The translations under genes and the position numbers were made by a program. DNA of 64,000 nucleotides from Acanthornis magna (taxonomy: Eukaryota > Chordata > Aves > Passeriformes > Acanthizidae): assembly GCA_036785705.1 (NCBI GenBank), contig JAWUZG010000001.1, positions 7,688,001 to 7,752,000 on the forward strand, read 5' to 3'. This document shows positions 1-13,300 of this stretch, in pieces (the stretch's first letter is position 1; the number at the start of each line of letters is the position of its first letter). The notes beneath the pieces are model-generated. The model was not told the DNA's origin and ran no database searches. It worked only from the letters and a program-made list of their open reading frames with translations.

Positions 1-1701
1 GGGTTTGCTTTTTATTTGAGGTTCAACATGAATGTTTTGCTTGGACTGAGCTGTCCATGCCACCACAGCTGAGGTAAGCACAGCAGAGCTGGAAGCTAGA
101 TGTTTATCATGTTGGAGTAATGTTATTCATTATGCTGATAAAGAATAATAAGGGCTACAGGGAACTAATAATAATTATGTGGCTTCAGCTAGTAGACGTG
201 TAAGGTAAATGCTGCACGTGGTTAAAACATTAGTGAGTTAAAAACAGTGCTGGATCTACACGAAGGGGAAGTATCCCCAGTGTAAGCTCTAAATGCATTT
301 TTTTCGATCAATCACATTTTTGTGAAGGTCAAGCTTACCTCACACATATGACAAACCCACTTGCCTGTTAGCATTTCTTACCAGCTAGTCCCATGAGGAA
401 AGATGAATAGTTAATATGCTGAATGTATACAGTATCTACTTTCTGGTGAGATTCCAGCTGCAAAATCTCTCAATATTTCCATGATTAAACATTAGGAACC
501 TGGGGGGAATGCATTTATTCAACTGTTTGAAATGAAAGCCATAGTTCTCATAACATTATTAGTCTTGCATACAGCTTGGTTCCAGTTTGCGTCCCTGGAA
601 CTGAGAATTGAGTGCACCTCTAAAAAGTACTGAGATGGGAAGCTCTGAAGTAGCCTTGCAATTATGAATGGAGGTGCCAGACTGAAGTTATCCATAGAGA
701 GGAAAAGGGATAGTCCATAATTCATAATAATAATTTCTATATTGAGAGTGTTCAGTTCTTTAAAGCACCACAATTTTTTTGATATCTCAGTCCTCTGCTG
801 TGCTCCAGAAAAACTCAAGGTTTTCCTATCAATACTTAAAGATTTCTAGATTATGTCAGAAATTATTGTTGCACCGAAAATGCAGCAGGTTACAGGTCTT
901 GCACTTCCAGGTGGGTTAATGCTTTTAAAAACAGCATAAACATCATAATATAGTGATATACTGCATACTATACTCTTAGAGATCAGATGAGTGATGTTTT
1001 CTATCTTACTGACTTTTAAGTGAGATATGTATGAAAGTCTATCAATGTGGTATTTAAGATGTTGATGCAATTTTTTGGAAAGGAAAGTTACTTGTCAGTA
1101 ATGGGGAATGAGAGATGGTACAGTGGGCATGTACTGACACTGAACTGATTTTTCTGGCCGTGCAAGTATTTGAAGTTGTATGGCCTTAAGGATTCATAGT
1201 TGTTTTCATTACAGTGCAGTTGAATCAAGTATGTCTTCAACATTTGTGTGCATAACTGTTCTGTTCTAAAGCTATAAGGTGAAATCTTTTCAAAAGGTAC
1301 CTGTGACTGCAGATATGCTTTCTGGTCTGCCACCCTCGCTCCTCAGCTGTCCAAATGACTTGATACAGCTTTGTAACTGTTCACTTTTCATACCATTTAA
1401 AAAAAAAAAAAATTGTTCCTTCAAATAACAGTGCCTCATTTGACTTGTAATTGAACTTGTAGGTAACTACGAGGTTGCCACCTGCTGAGACAATAAAATC
1501 TTTGATGACACAGTGTCTCAGTAGACTGGGGAGGTGGGGAGAAATGTTTGCTGCTCTTCAGAGACTATGGTTTTGTTCACAGCCTGCTGGTTTGGATTAA
1601 AGTCAGAGATGAGTTTCCAAGTCAGCATGTCCAGCACCCTGCCAGAGAGTTGTTCTTGGAGCTGCTGCTTCTTTGTAAAATGCAGCGGGAACCAAGAGGG
1701 A

Positions 1702-1722
1702 ATAAATAAAAAACAAAAATAA

Positions 1723-1765
<43 letters not shown>

Positions 1766-1768
1766 ATT
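1702..1768. repeat. (AAAT)n microsatellite
   Basis: A near-perfect AATA/AAAT array. The pure part runs from about 1719 to 1767, roughly twelve units. It produces a repetitive LFIY open frame on the minus strand that is not a gene. Confidence 0.95.
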
Positions 1769-4700
1769 TTTAACAGGAATGGCTATTGGCAGCTTTTCAC
1801 TCCTACATTTAAGACGTTGTAGTAACAACAGCCAACGCTGTCTGGACTTTGATGCATCAAATGCTGGGTGGGCAGTGCATTTTCTCACTTCTGATTGATT
1901 TTCTGTTAGTACAGCAGTGTTAAAAAAGAAAGGAGAGTTTTCACTGAGACTAGCTGCACAAGCAGCATGTGTTTAATATGTGAATGTAGTAGTAGTTATA
2001 GCTTTTATATAAAACATAGTGGAAAGCTTATTACATGTTTTACAATTTTATGTTTACCTTCAAAAGGAAAACACTGGTTTGGAAATTATAAAATGTATTT
2101 TCCCACAAGTAGATGAACATTTTTCCATTTTCTGTAAAGAAGGGTGAACGAAACCATTACGCTTACAGGGATTTAGTCAGCCTACACAACAAAAGTATGT
2201 AAAGAATTTCAACACAGTGGTTGTTTGTAAGATATTTAGACCTGTTCTACTGACTGGAAAACTTGAATGGTAGCAATAGTAATAATATTTAGCATTTTAA
2301 TAATGTTTTCTAAGAAGGAAGCATCAAAAGCTTTGCAAGGCACATGATCCGATAGGAGAAGTGAAGGATAGAGAAGTTGTCTCGATTGCCTGAGTTCAGG
2401 AGAACCTTCATTACTCCTTTAGACATAGGCATCAGCATGACAGAGCCCCCCCACTGCTTTTCTGAAAGTGTTGCATATCCTGATCAAGGTTTTAATATTT
2501 AAGCAAGCAAAATTACATTTTTGCCAATTTTGCCTGGGTATGTTTTGGCAGAAGGCTGACCAAGCAGCTGTGGTGCCTCCTGCAGATGGAGGTTCACCTT
2601 CCTTCTGCCTAACAACCTTTGAGCAAGCCTCTTGTTTTCCGTCTGTGATTTCCCATCAGGAGATCAGTATTGATGCCATGTCACAGGTACATTATGAAAA
2701 TAAAGACACTTACAAATCTGGTATGTATTACAGCAACTATAGGCATGTAAGACAGGACAGGAATGATATTTATTTTTGTGCATGCCTGGACTTAGGGTAA
2801 TTTCAACAGGGATTCAGTAATGCAAAGTCTGGGTCAGTGCAGTCCACAGAGAGTTCATAATCAAGACTTCATTTCCATTATTTTCTTTCATCTTAAGGCT
2901 TAGCAGTTATGCTTTATGTAAACATCTAAAGGGAATTCCAGTTCTAAATTTCACTTTGCTGATCACTTATCAAGCGAGTTCTTGTATACTCATGTACAAC
3001 TTGTTTAGAGCGACACAGCATGGATTGGAAGAGAGGGAACAGTTTAGAGTTTATTTACTTTGTATTTCATATCGTCTTACCATAATTTTTAGAGGAAGAA
3101 TTCTTAAAAAATTACCAATTGTAAAGCAACCATTTTGATACTGCCCCTGTATTCCTTGTCATTTAAAAACTCTTCCCTAAGAAATGAAAAGGCATGAAAA
3201 GATACTACTTATCGAGCTTTTTTACTATTGTGCTCTTCTTTATGAGTTCTGCATCCCCAGTTTGCAACCTTAAATGGAATTACTCCATTTACTAATTGTA
3301 AACTAAGTACATGATTAAAACAAAGTTCCTTCTCTGCATTTGGCATTACTTCTTACCTTTTTAATTTTGTAAGACTACGAGACCATACATACTTGTGCAG
3401 CACAGTATACTGTATGTATATATTTTGAAATTACTTTTTTTTTTTCTGAAAGTACTAGAGGGTGGGGCACTCAGAAGCAGTCATGGCCTGACTTTCTGAA
3501 AGTACGTGGTATTGCTAAACCTTTTAGATGGAAAATTCCTCTCATACTTTTCACGTTACAGCAGTAAAATCTATGTAATTATTCCAGTCAGAAGATATGC
3601 AATGTGAATCACAAAGAAAACAAGATTAGAGTAATACAAAGCTCTAAACATATTGAGAGGGGGATTTCAGCATCTTTTTGCTTACAGCAAACATTTTTTT
3701 TTCTTGGAAGCAGCAGAAAGAAAAGCAGTGGGGCTTGTTGAAGTCAGCAAGTGTGCTCTTTGAAGTCTTTGGAGGTGCAGAGCAATGAAGAAAATGAATT
3801 CCAATTCAATAGTAAGAAAGAGAAAGGTGTTGTTTCAGAAAACAAGACCTTTTTGTTCTTCACCTGGGTGATTAAGCAAAAAATGTTCTGTCATGCATTT
3901 TGGGTGAGATCTGTTCTCTCACAGAATTAATCCTGCTCCCTGGGCCAATGCTGGAGGTGCCCACGGGACAGAAGAACCCTCTGGTTTCCTTGCTCAGAGG
4001 TCTGTGATAAGCCTCAGCATCACGGGGGAGCCTTGGAGGAGGATAAACTTAGCGCACAGCCATGGTTTGTTTACAAAAACAAGTTGTCCTGGCAGAGAGT
4101 GTTAGCAGCCTTAGAACAGAGGCTGTCAGATCTTTTGGTATCTCGTTAGCTTTTCTCTTCTGTCTGGGGATTGCAGTGCCTTCTGCTGTGCCCTGGTGTG
4201 CACAGCATTTACTTCAGGCATTGTCATAGCTAGAGAAAGGCTTTTGCTGTTGTAACATTGGATTTCTTGACTTGGTTAACTAACCTGGTAATGAAGCTTT
4301 TCATGCCATCTGCATCATGTCAGCAAAGTAATCTTCAGCTTAGACAGCAGCTGGGCTTGGCTTTTCCTGACAGATGGTATCCTGTCATCTCTTTAGCAGC
4401 TGTTTGGACATGGCTGTGTGTCAACGCCACCATGATATAATCATTGTATCCTGTGAAGCAAGCCCAATGTGACCCTTAAGGCACTTGGCATCGTGCTGTT
4501 GGTGGCATATTTTGCAAGAATATTTTGAAGAAAGGGTACGGAAACAAGAAATCCGAGCACGTGTCACATATGTCCTTCCTTTGCACACTTTTATGGGAAG
4601 CGACAAATGTGTTCCAGCACTTTAACAGTAAGTCTTTTGCTGGTTGCAAACCTAAATTTTGGATTTAGAAGGCTATATAGAGTTACTGTGAGACTGTGCC

Positions 4701-5788
4701 AGTTTTGCAGTAATGTTGCATTGTTCTGGCTTTATTCCTCTGATGTTGAAGACAGTCTTATACATTTAGCGTTTAATTGAAGTTCTAGACATTGTCAACT
4801 AGCAAATTTTAAAATCAGGGAGAAAATAATTATGCAACTGGTGGAAAGCTGTTTTAAGAACATACTTAAATTTTTTTCTCTCCCTTCATGTATGTGGTCA
4901 TGGCAATTCTGAGTCAAGGTGGGAATACAAGAGTTAACAGGATCAATGCTCTGAAGAATAGCAACAGAATAAATTTTCATGTTGGAATTCAAATGCTTAA
5001 CCTGGTGGCTGTAGGAGATTCTTTGCATTTTTAGACTCCTGTATTGTAAATTACAAGCCTTAGCCATGTGTTTTACATCTGAAAGCTCAGTTCTCTTCAC
5101 GATTTAATGTGCTCTCAAAGATCAAACGTCCTTTTCTTTTTTGCCTTTTTTTGTTTCCACGTATGCATCTTCCATTTAATCACATTATGTGCTTTTGCTC
5201 TGCCTATGGTTGCGGTCCCGAGTGCAGCAGTGACAGATGTGACACAGTTCCTCCCATGGCCTGGTGGCTGTCCCTGCAGAAAGCTTGGTTGGCAGCCTTT
5301 GCGAGTTGTGTGCGTCTGTGTTTATATATACACACATACGTGGAGCTGCATCCAAGCCACTTTGGCCACTATCTCAGAGTTCAAAGAATCTGCAGTATGA
5401 GTGTTAATTTTGTCCAGATGTAAGTTCTTTTGGTCAAACTGAATCGTACACAGGACCTCACCACAGGAATCTCATTTCTGATGCTTCCTTCTTTGACCTT
5501 TTTCCATGCAGTTAATTAGCAAGTATTAAGATTATCAGTGAGGACTCACAGGTGACAATTAGGTTTTCTATTTCTGCAGGCCAATTGTACTTGATTTTAC
5601 TGCCAGGCAATATCGCTTTGGTCAGTTTCATGCACATGACAGAAAAAATTCATGTGGACATTAGATCACTCGATGTTCCTCAGTGTTGATGAAGTATTAA
5701 AGAAGCTCAACACACAAATGTAGCACATGTTTACAATGCAGTCAAGTGTACAGCAATAGACTTCTTTGCTTCTTTGTGCAGTTTTCTC

Positions 5789-5805
5789 TTTGTTTGTTTG
5801 TTTGT
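5789..5805. repeat. Short (TTTG)n tract
   Basis: About four TTTG units within a T-rich stretch. Confidence 0.8.
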
Positions 5806-7296
5806 CTGTTTTGCTGGCACTGAGAAATAACAAAAAATATTCCCAAGATTGTTGTGGGTTCTCTGTGCTCAGTAGCTGGGGAAGTTTAACTTGCTGGTTT
5901 AGGTTTAATTCTCCTTTACAAAGGAGCAGTGAATAATAACAAACATGTTACTTCTCTGTCATCATTGTTTCCGAAAGATGGTTTAAAAAGATTTTCGAGG
6001 ACATGATGTTTTTCAAAACTCATGAGTAGGCTTTGTTTTACTGAACTGCAACTTTAAAAGACAAAAAAACCCTTTTCTAAACATCCAGGTTTCTGAATTT
6101 GTGAGGATTCAACTTTTATTTTGAGCACAGCTTGAGACATCACTGTGCCTAGGTTTTGCAGCTGCTCTGGTTTGCCCAAGGATCCTGCCAGCTACTGAGG
6201 CTGTGAAGTTGATGGGAGCTGGATGGGTACCCAGGCACACCCAGCTCAGCTTGGCTGGTGGTTCAGGGGCTGACCATCAGCACAGCCAGAGTAAAGCTGG
6301 ATTCTTTTGCTTTGGAGGGGCTGTCCCTTGGGTGAAATGTTAAACAGAAATCAACTCACTAAAGTTTGAAGACTCAGATGTAAGATGAGAATCCATATAT
6401 AGCTGTGTAAACTTTAAGTCTCTGACTTTTGTGTTTGACCTACCATCTTTGTTTGATTTCAGTATCACTTTTATTCTTATCCTCGAGCTTGAGTGTTTGC
6501 TGTGTGGTGTGAAACAGCTGTTCCCTTTAACCTGGAGCTGGTTGTTGAGAGATGTGTTTTCTATACTGTGTTCACTCTTCCCATGGCTGTGTTTTAAGAG
6601 TTAATTAAAGTGGTCTGAGATCCTTGGGGCAGTGTTACTGCATGTTTTGTGTTTTACTACCTGCTGTTGGGTGCTATTTTTAAAATTGTTTTGTATGCAT
6701 GACCTAAATTTGTAAATCTAATACTCAAAAGGGCATATTAGAAGGTTGAGTTTATTTGGAGACTATGGTCCGGTTTCTGACCTTCCACCAAATTTCCTGA
6801 TGGAGCTGTACTAAAAATAAATTAATAGTATCTATATAAATAGTTCACATCCTATTCTCCTCTTAAGTGAAATTCAAAAGAAAGGATACAAAGTTTCATG
6901 CCAAAGCAGCTGATCTGGTCACAGAAAGGGCCTTCTGTCTGGTCAAGTAGGCCACTCCTACTCAAGACGAAAGCCTCCAAAAATTAAGTCAATTCCATTG
7001 CTTTTTCTCTGGATGTATGTAGCGAGCAGGAGTAGAGTTCTACTTGGGAAATGGGTGTGAGGCTGTGTGCTTCCCTTAAGGGAAAAGGAAATAATTTTTT
7101 GAGAAAAAAAAGTTTATTTACCAAATGCAATAATACATACATTTATTATTTTTAAATACTATGTCCTATCACTTTTTTTTTGCTATGAACACTTGCTTTA
7201 TTATTGTAAACATACTAACTAATTGCTATGTGTAAGTTTTGCAATTTGAATGCTTGCATTGTCTCATAGCTATATTTGCTGTTAGGCAATTATTGT

Positions 7297-7313
7297 ATCC
7301 AGTCAGACTGGAT
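7297..7313. repeat. 8-bp inverted repeat with 1-nt spacer
   Basis: ATCCAGTC and GACTGGAT are separated by a single A. It is a near-palindrome within unique intronic DNA. Confidence 0.85.
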
Positions 7314-10300
7314 GAATAGAATTGTTGTGCTTAGAAAGCTGAATACTTTATATGGCTTCAAGAAATTAATTAAACCTGCTACTGTTTAGCCTGCAGGTAT
7401 AATTTATGCAACTTAATCCTAGTTTTAACAGATACAAATATATTATGAGTCCATAAACAACAGTGTATTTCTAACTACGATTTATTATTTCCCTGTGCAG
7501 TGTTAGGCAACAAATGAAGCTTCTGTGAAACATTTGTGCTGGGAACCTTTATCTGAAACCTCATTATCATGTGGCCTGTTTTTACAGTTCAGTCAGTTAC
7601 ACTGATGAGAAGAGCCTCAATAAAGCCAAGATTTAGTTTGCTGATGATAAAAACAAGAAGTTTGAAGGCCAGCTTTCATGCTGACTGTACTCAGTCCTTT
7701 CTGACTTATTTCTTCTGCCTGGACTTAGTTTAACTAAGTGTGCATAAGGTCACTGTCTCCCTGACTTGTTGAAAACAAAGTCTTCTATTGCATTTCTTTT
7801 TATTTTTTTTCCTGTAAAGTTTTTCTGTTGTCACTAATACTTCACCTGATAAATCAGATGCTTTATACAGACAATTCATTCATATGGTCACCTTCACATG
7901 GGTTCTTTCCACATCACAGTTTTCCAGAGCAGTGTGTGCCAGGGTGCACTGACTGGCCTGCTGCACTGGGAAAATGGGGATTCAGGGCAGAGAGGTCAGG
8001 GTATTTCAGGCTAGGAAGAGCTCAGGAGTACATTCTGGAAAGCTCCTTGCAGAAGTCGCTGGCTCCAGCCCCAGCTGTCATGTCCTGCCCACCCTCGGCG
8101 AGCGCCCTGGCGTGAGGGATGCACCCATTCACACGACCCTGCCTGTGGAGCCTGGAGCGTCCAGGAACAGAAACTTGGGAGGTCTCTGATGGGCTTGGAC
8201 CAAGCCCTGTGTAAGACTCAGCGCTGATAATTGACTATCTCTGTGTCTGATGTCATGCTTCAGTTCATGGCAAAGAAAGAACCTGAAAAAGTTACTCAGA
8301 AAATTACAGGATTTCAGGAAATATCAGACCACTTCCAAACAAACTGGAGGTATTGGTTCTTTCCCATGAGACTTCAGCTCTTCTTTTTCTAGCAGAATAG
8401 TGGGAATCAACATTCAGTAAGATTTCAGGGAAGAAATGGAAATTTCTTGGAGTGTTAGTAACTGGCCTTATTTTAAAATAATAGAGGAAGTTTTATTGGT
8501 TTATTTCATATAGAGTCATCTTCTGTTCTCATTATAAGACAGAAATAGTTTACTAATTTTCATGATTGCTTTATGATCTCTGCAGTACCACTGACTTTGT
8601 TGTCTTAAATCTTCAGTTCCTGAGCCCCTTTAGCAGAAATTGTCTTGAACCAGGTTTGGTCACACTCCTGCTGTGTAGGCCAGTATTTGGCAAAAATGAT
8701 TGTATTTGTCTCAGTATTCAGATTGCTCCAAGCACTTTTCTACCAACTGTATTTGTTTGTTAAAAAAAATGGTGTCTCTGAACTTTTGACTTGTGTGATA
8801 TTCCTCAAGGCAGTGATAGTTACAAGAGTAATGAAAATTTGCACCTTCCTTTGATGACATGAAAGAGGATGGCAAGGTTAAGTGGAGACCAGCAAATCCT
8901 GCTGGTTCCTTCTGAACACACAGCAGCCAACAAGCATTCCTTTTCATGCTCTGAATTTGCTTTGAAGCACATCTCTGCTATTGCATGTGTCAGTGACTGT
9001 TTCAAAAATTCTTCTACGTTTTGGGCCAAAGCCCTTACATTTGGGACATTGGCTTGCCAAGTTATTTGTGCATGGCCAAAACATATATTTTTTTAGGGAA
9101 CTTCAGAACTTTCTTCTCTCCAGTTGTGCATCTGGGTTTTCTTTTTCTTCCTTTTCTCTCTGTTGTTTTTGTTTTCAGGGTGGTGATGAGTTTATGCATT
9201 GTAATAGCATTCTAATGCAGTGACATAAATCCCTTGCTAGTAGGAAACAGAAATAACAAATGGCTTCATATACATTCAGTGCAAGTCACATGAAATATAG
9301 AGTAACAAATGTCAAATAAGATAAGTTGGAAGAGTTGTGTCAGTGAAAAGGTGTGGAAGTAACAAGCCTTTACTGTTTTGTATGCCCTACGTGGAGGCTG
9401 TTGTGTGCTGAAAATTCCATTGTCAGATTGCATGCTTATTTCTCTCTAGAATATCTGTTTGGGCATTTTCTTCTTGTTTAAGTTTACAGGAGGAAAGATA
9501 TGTCTTTTTGCCGACATCAAACTTTCCATTGTTCCTCAAAAAGTATCATTAGTAGTGGTTAACTAAGTGAAATATATACCACTGAAACCCAAGGGAGGCA
9601 TGTTTAGGAGGTAGGAGAGGCAGATGGGCGGAAGGATTTCTTAACTCAATTTTCTGTAATGTGGGAGGCCCGGAGTGAAGTTTATTAGTGTGGGCTTTAT
9701 AATAAAAACTTTCTTCTGACAAGTTTTCCAGGGATTCACAACCAACCTATCCTCCCAGGCCAGTAAAATGTGAACCTCATTGGACTCAATCTCATTAAAT
9801 GTCTTGGTCACTGCACAACGTTATTTGAACCCATAAAGAAAAAACAAATTCAGATTGTGTTTGCAGTCATTGTTATTTTTAGTTAAGCCACAAACCATTA
9901 ATGGCTGTTTAAAGCAGGGGGATCTGCATTTTTCTCCTCAAGCGTGTGCTGCTGACTTCCTCCCCATGCAAGTACCCAGCCAGAACGCTTGGTCCCTCCA
10001 AGGCCACTGGAAAGGCTTCAGAGGAGACAATTGCACTGGAGTTTTAAGCAGGGATCCTGTCTCTGCCTCATCCAACCTCCTTAGGGATGGCTGTTCCCAA
10101 AAGATTTCTGCCTCTGCATAGGAAAAGGCCAGGATGCTACACGACATGAAAGTGAGCCTTGGCAGTGAGTGCCCTTCCCAGTCGTGGTCTTGGATGACTT
10201 CTGACAAGTCACTTTCTCTCTTTATTTCTGATTTCTCTTTGAGATTTTTGCAAAGATATGACTGTTTCTGACAGATGTTTGTGTTCTGCCCTATGTTTCT

Positions 10301-13300
10301 GTTGCGCAGAGTTGCAATTTTACTTTGAATCTGAAGTAAATTGATGCTGACAAATAAATTATCAGATAGGTACATTAGCATCTTTGGTTTATGGGCAGTA
10401 TCTTCCCACAATCCCTCTTTGTGTCCCTAACCTAGAGGGATTCTTGAGTTTGGTTGCTATTAAATGTGTCCAAGCAAGATTGCATTGAGGCAGGAGGAAG
10501 TAAACTGTACAAACAAATTTTCAGCTTTATTGACAATCTTATTTCTAGAATGTTATTCTCTTCTCTTGATGCCCTCTTTTTAGTTTGGTTTTGTTGGTTT
10601 GTTGTTTTGGGGTTTTTTCCCCCCATAATTCTCTTATTTCTTGTTGATTATTTCCTCTGCTGGGATAGCAGTACATAATTGTGGCAACCCAGGGTTCATG
10701 TGCAACCTCCAGATAAAATTTAGCTTCCTATCTTTCAGTAAGACACTGCTGTTTATTTTAGAACATTGAAATAACTATTGCCATTTGTAATTAATTACCC
10801 CAATATTTTAATTTCCTTGCTTGCTTTTTCTTTTCCCTCAGAAGTGATTGTCTTTCTTCACTTCCTTTTTTACCTGAAATTAAAAACTGATCCAAAAGGG
10901 CATTTAAAGATGCTTAGTTTGCATTCCTGAGAAGTCCTAGTGGAAATTCTTGTATGTTTTCAGTTAAACTCTAAGTGCATAACATTTTCTTAGAGTAGAC
11001 CATATTACAACTGTAGCAGATTAACATCTGCCCCTATTTTTTTCTTGTACACTTTTTGAATTTTTTATAGGTTCCTGCTTTATTTCAATCTTTTAGCCTC
11101 ATCCTACTGGAAATAAGGCCACCAGTCTTCCAGCAGAATCTTGTGAATTCAATTGATTGCAAAAGATGTGAGTGCAGAGGTAAAGATCTACAGAGGAGGG
11201 ATCTTTTCTCAAAGTGATTAATCTCTTTGAAAGGGCATAAAAGGAAGTTGGGAGTTTTATTAATTGAAGTTACAGTTTGTTGCCTTTATATTGCAAATGA
11301 TTCCTGTAAGAGACATGGGTGACCTTGCAGCACTTTTAAATACTTGCAAGAAAACACACATAACCACTGACCTATGGGCCTGCGCTTTGAAAGTGCCCAT
11401 GATGTTTTATTCAAGGAGTTGTAGTTTCCACCTGGTCTGAGATTTCATGAGGAATTGTCACCATTAGGTATGATTTTTTGCAGATCAAGTGAAGTGGCAA
11501 CTATTTGTGGAGTTATCTCTTTAGGTTCTGCTTCACCTCAATAAATCAAGGCAGGTTCCTTCAGATGGAGCTTTAGAGAGTCTAAGCTACTCCCCCTCTC
11601 CCTTTAACTCTCTGATTTTTCCCTCTCAGTGAGAATATACAGAGCTTCCACAAACTGGGCTTCTAAGTTCAGTACCTCAGATGCCTGCAGAAGTCTGTCC
11701 AGCTTGCCCAATCAGCTGATGTACAAACTCACATCTCTTTGGGATTTGGCTTTATTAATGCAAAAGAGTGCAAGCTGTGTCCCTACCTTCAGATAACCTG
11801 GAATTCTTAAAATGGACCTCCTGAGCCCCTCTCAATTGCTTTTGTTTCAGAAAGGGTGATGGAGCCATCTGTTTTTGGAGGAATGCCCTAGCTTTTCCTC
11901 CTCCTAGAAGGTTTGCAGGTCTGTTGTAACTTAGTGGCAATCCTGACTTTGGACCTGTGGTTTGCACTGCCCTACAAAATGTTTTTCACTTTCTACTGAC
12001 CTGCCTTGCTTAATATTCAAAGCCAGTTGTTACATATCACTTTCCTGTGTTTTTCTTGCCTGCTGATTTGCTCCAGAAGATGATGCTTAGGTTACTTATA
12101 ATGCTAAGTGGCCGCAGAGGATTTGGCATTGGTTTGGGTTGTTACTGTGGTTGAGTGACTCAATAGCAATGATTACATATTTACCCTGCACCTCCCGACA
12201 GAGTGAAGCAGACAGGAGGCAAACTAGAAAGTTTCCAATAAGAACATTGCCCAGTCAGTTCAAAATGCAAATTGGGGACCTAAAATCTTACTGCCAAAAG
12301 TACTGTTTAAAAACTAATTAAAAGAGAACAGGTGTTTATGTGTACCCCCGTCCAAAGTATTTAAGTCACTATAAAACTTTCTTTTTTTCATTGATACTGC
12401 AGTAAGCTGAAGTGCCATAGTTATGTAATATGCCAGCCCTGCCCTTCTGCACACATATTCAGAAGCTGCTGTCTGCGGCCATATCTTGAGAAGTTTATAA
12501 CCCAAATAAACAAGACAGACCAAAGCCAGAAGGAGAAACAGAAAAATTAAATGATGCACCTATGGTTCTGCATCTGGCCAGTAGCAGAGGTCATGATAAT
12601 CTAAGAGGTGCTTGTCACAAGAAAGAAATACGTTGTTTCACTAAGACAAACCTGGTTGATGCCAGCTACAACCTGAGTCAATTGACTTTCAGAATCTACT
12701 CACTGTAATTTTATAGGTGAGATGTAGGAAAAATGTGTTGATTTAATGAATTCACAAACTGAGACAAAAGATGTAAGAGCATTGTCTGCCATGTCATGGA
12801 ATGGAATCAGAAATAGCATGGCCCTTATCACAGTGGGATATTCTGACATATATACCCACAATAATTAAGTGCCCTTTACCTTGACATATAGCAAAAGATA
12901 TGAGATTCTGGGAATATTTAAAATTTTATCTATTCCAGACTGGTAATGCATATTTTTATGTTCTCATATCTAAACATCAGCAGTTATTTTATGCTTTTAT
13001 GTTCTTATTTTTTCTTCAGTACAGAGGAAAGCTTGTTTAACTACTTGCTCATTTCTGATTAGACTTTTTTTTCCCAAGGCTATTGACATAGTTTCCTTTG
13101 TTCAATTAAATCTAGCTAAGTACTAATATTTCTTGAGTAACAGTATCATTGCAGCAGGGCAAACAGTTCAAACAAATTGCACTCTATACTCACTTGTTAG
13201 GCAGACATCCATACAGTAATGTTCTAAATGTAATTGATAGGTCTTATTTTAATTATAATAATACAGTAGTTATAAATAGCCTTGCAAGGTATTTAAAATG

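Noticed and set aside
1622..1888. Minus-strand frame with a repeated LFIY motif
   Set aside because: It is simply the (AAAT)n microsatellite read in frame.
12314..12559. Minus-strand 81-codon frame starting with a hydrophobic, membrane-like segment
   Set aside because: Hydrophobicity is expected from T-rich codons. There is no homologue I recognise and no supporting signals around it.
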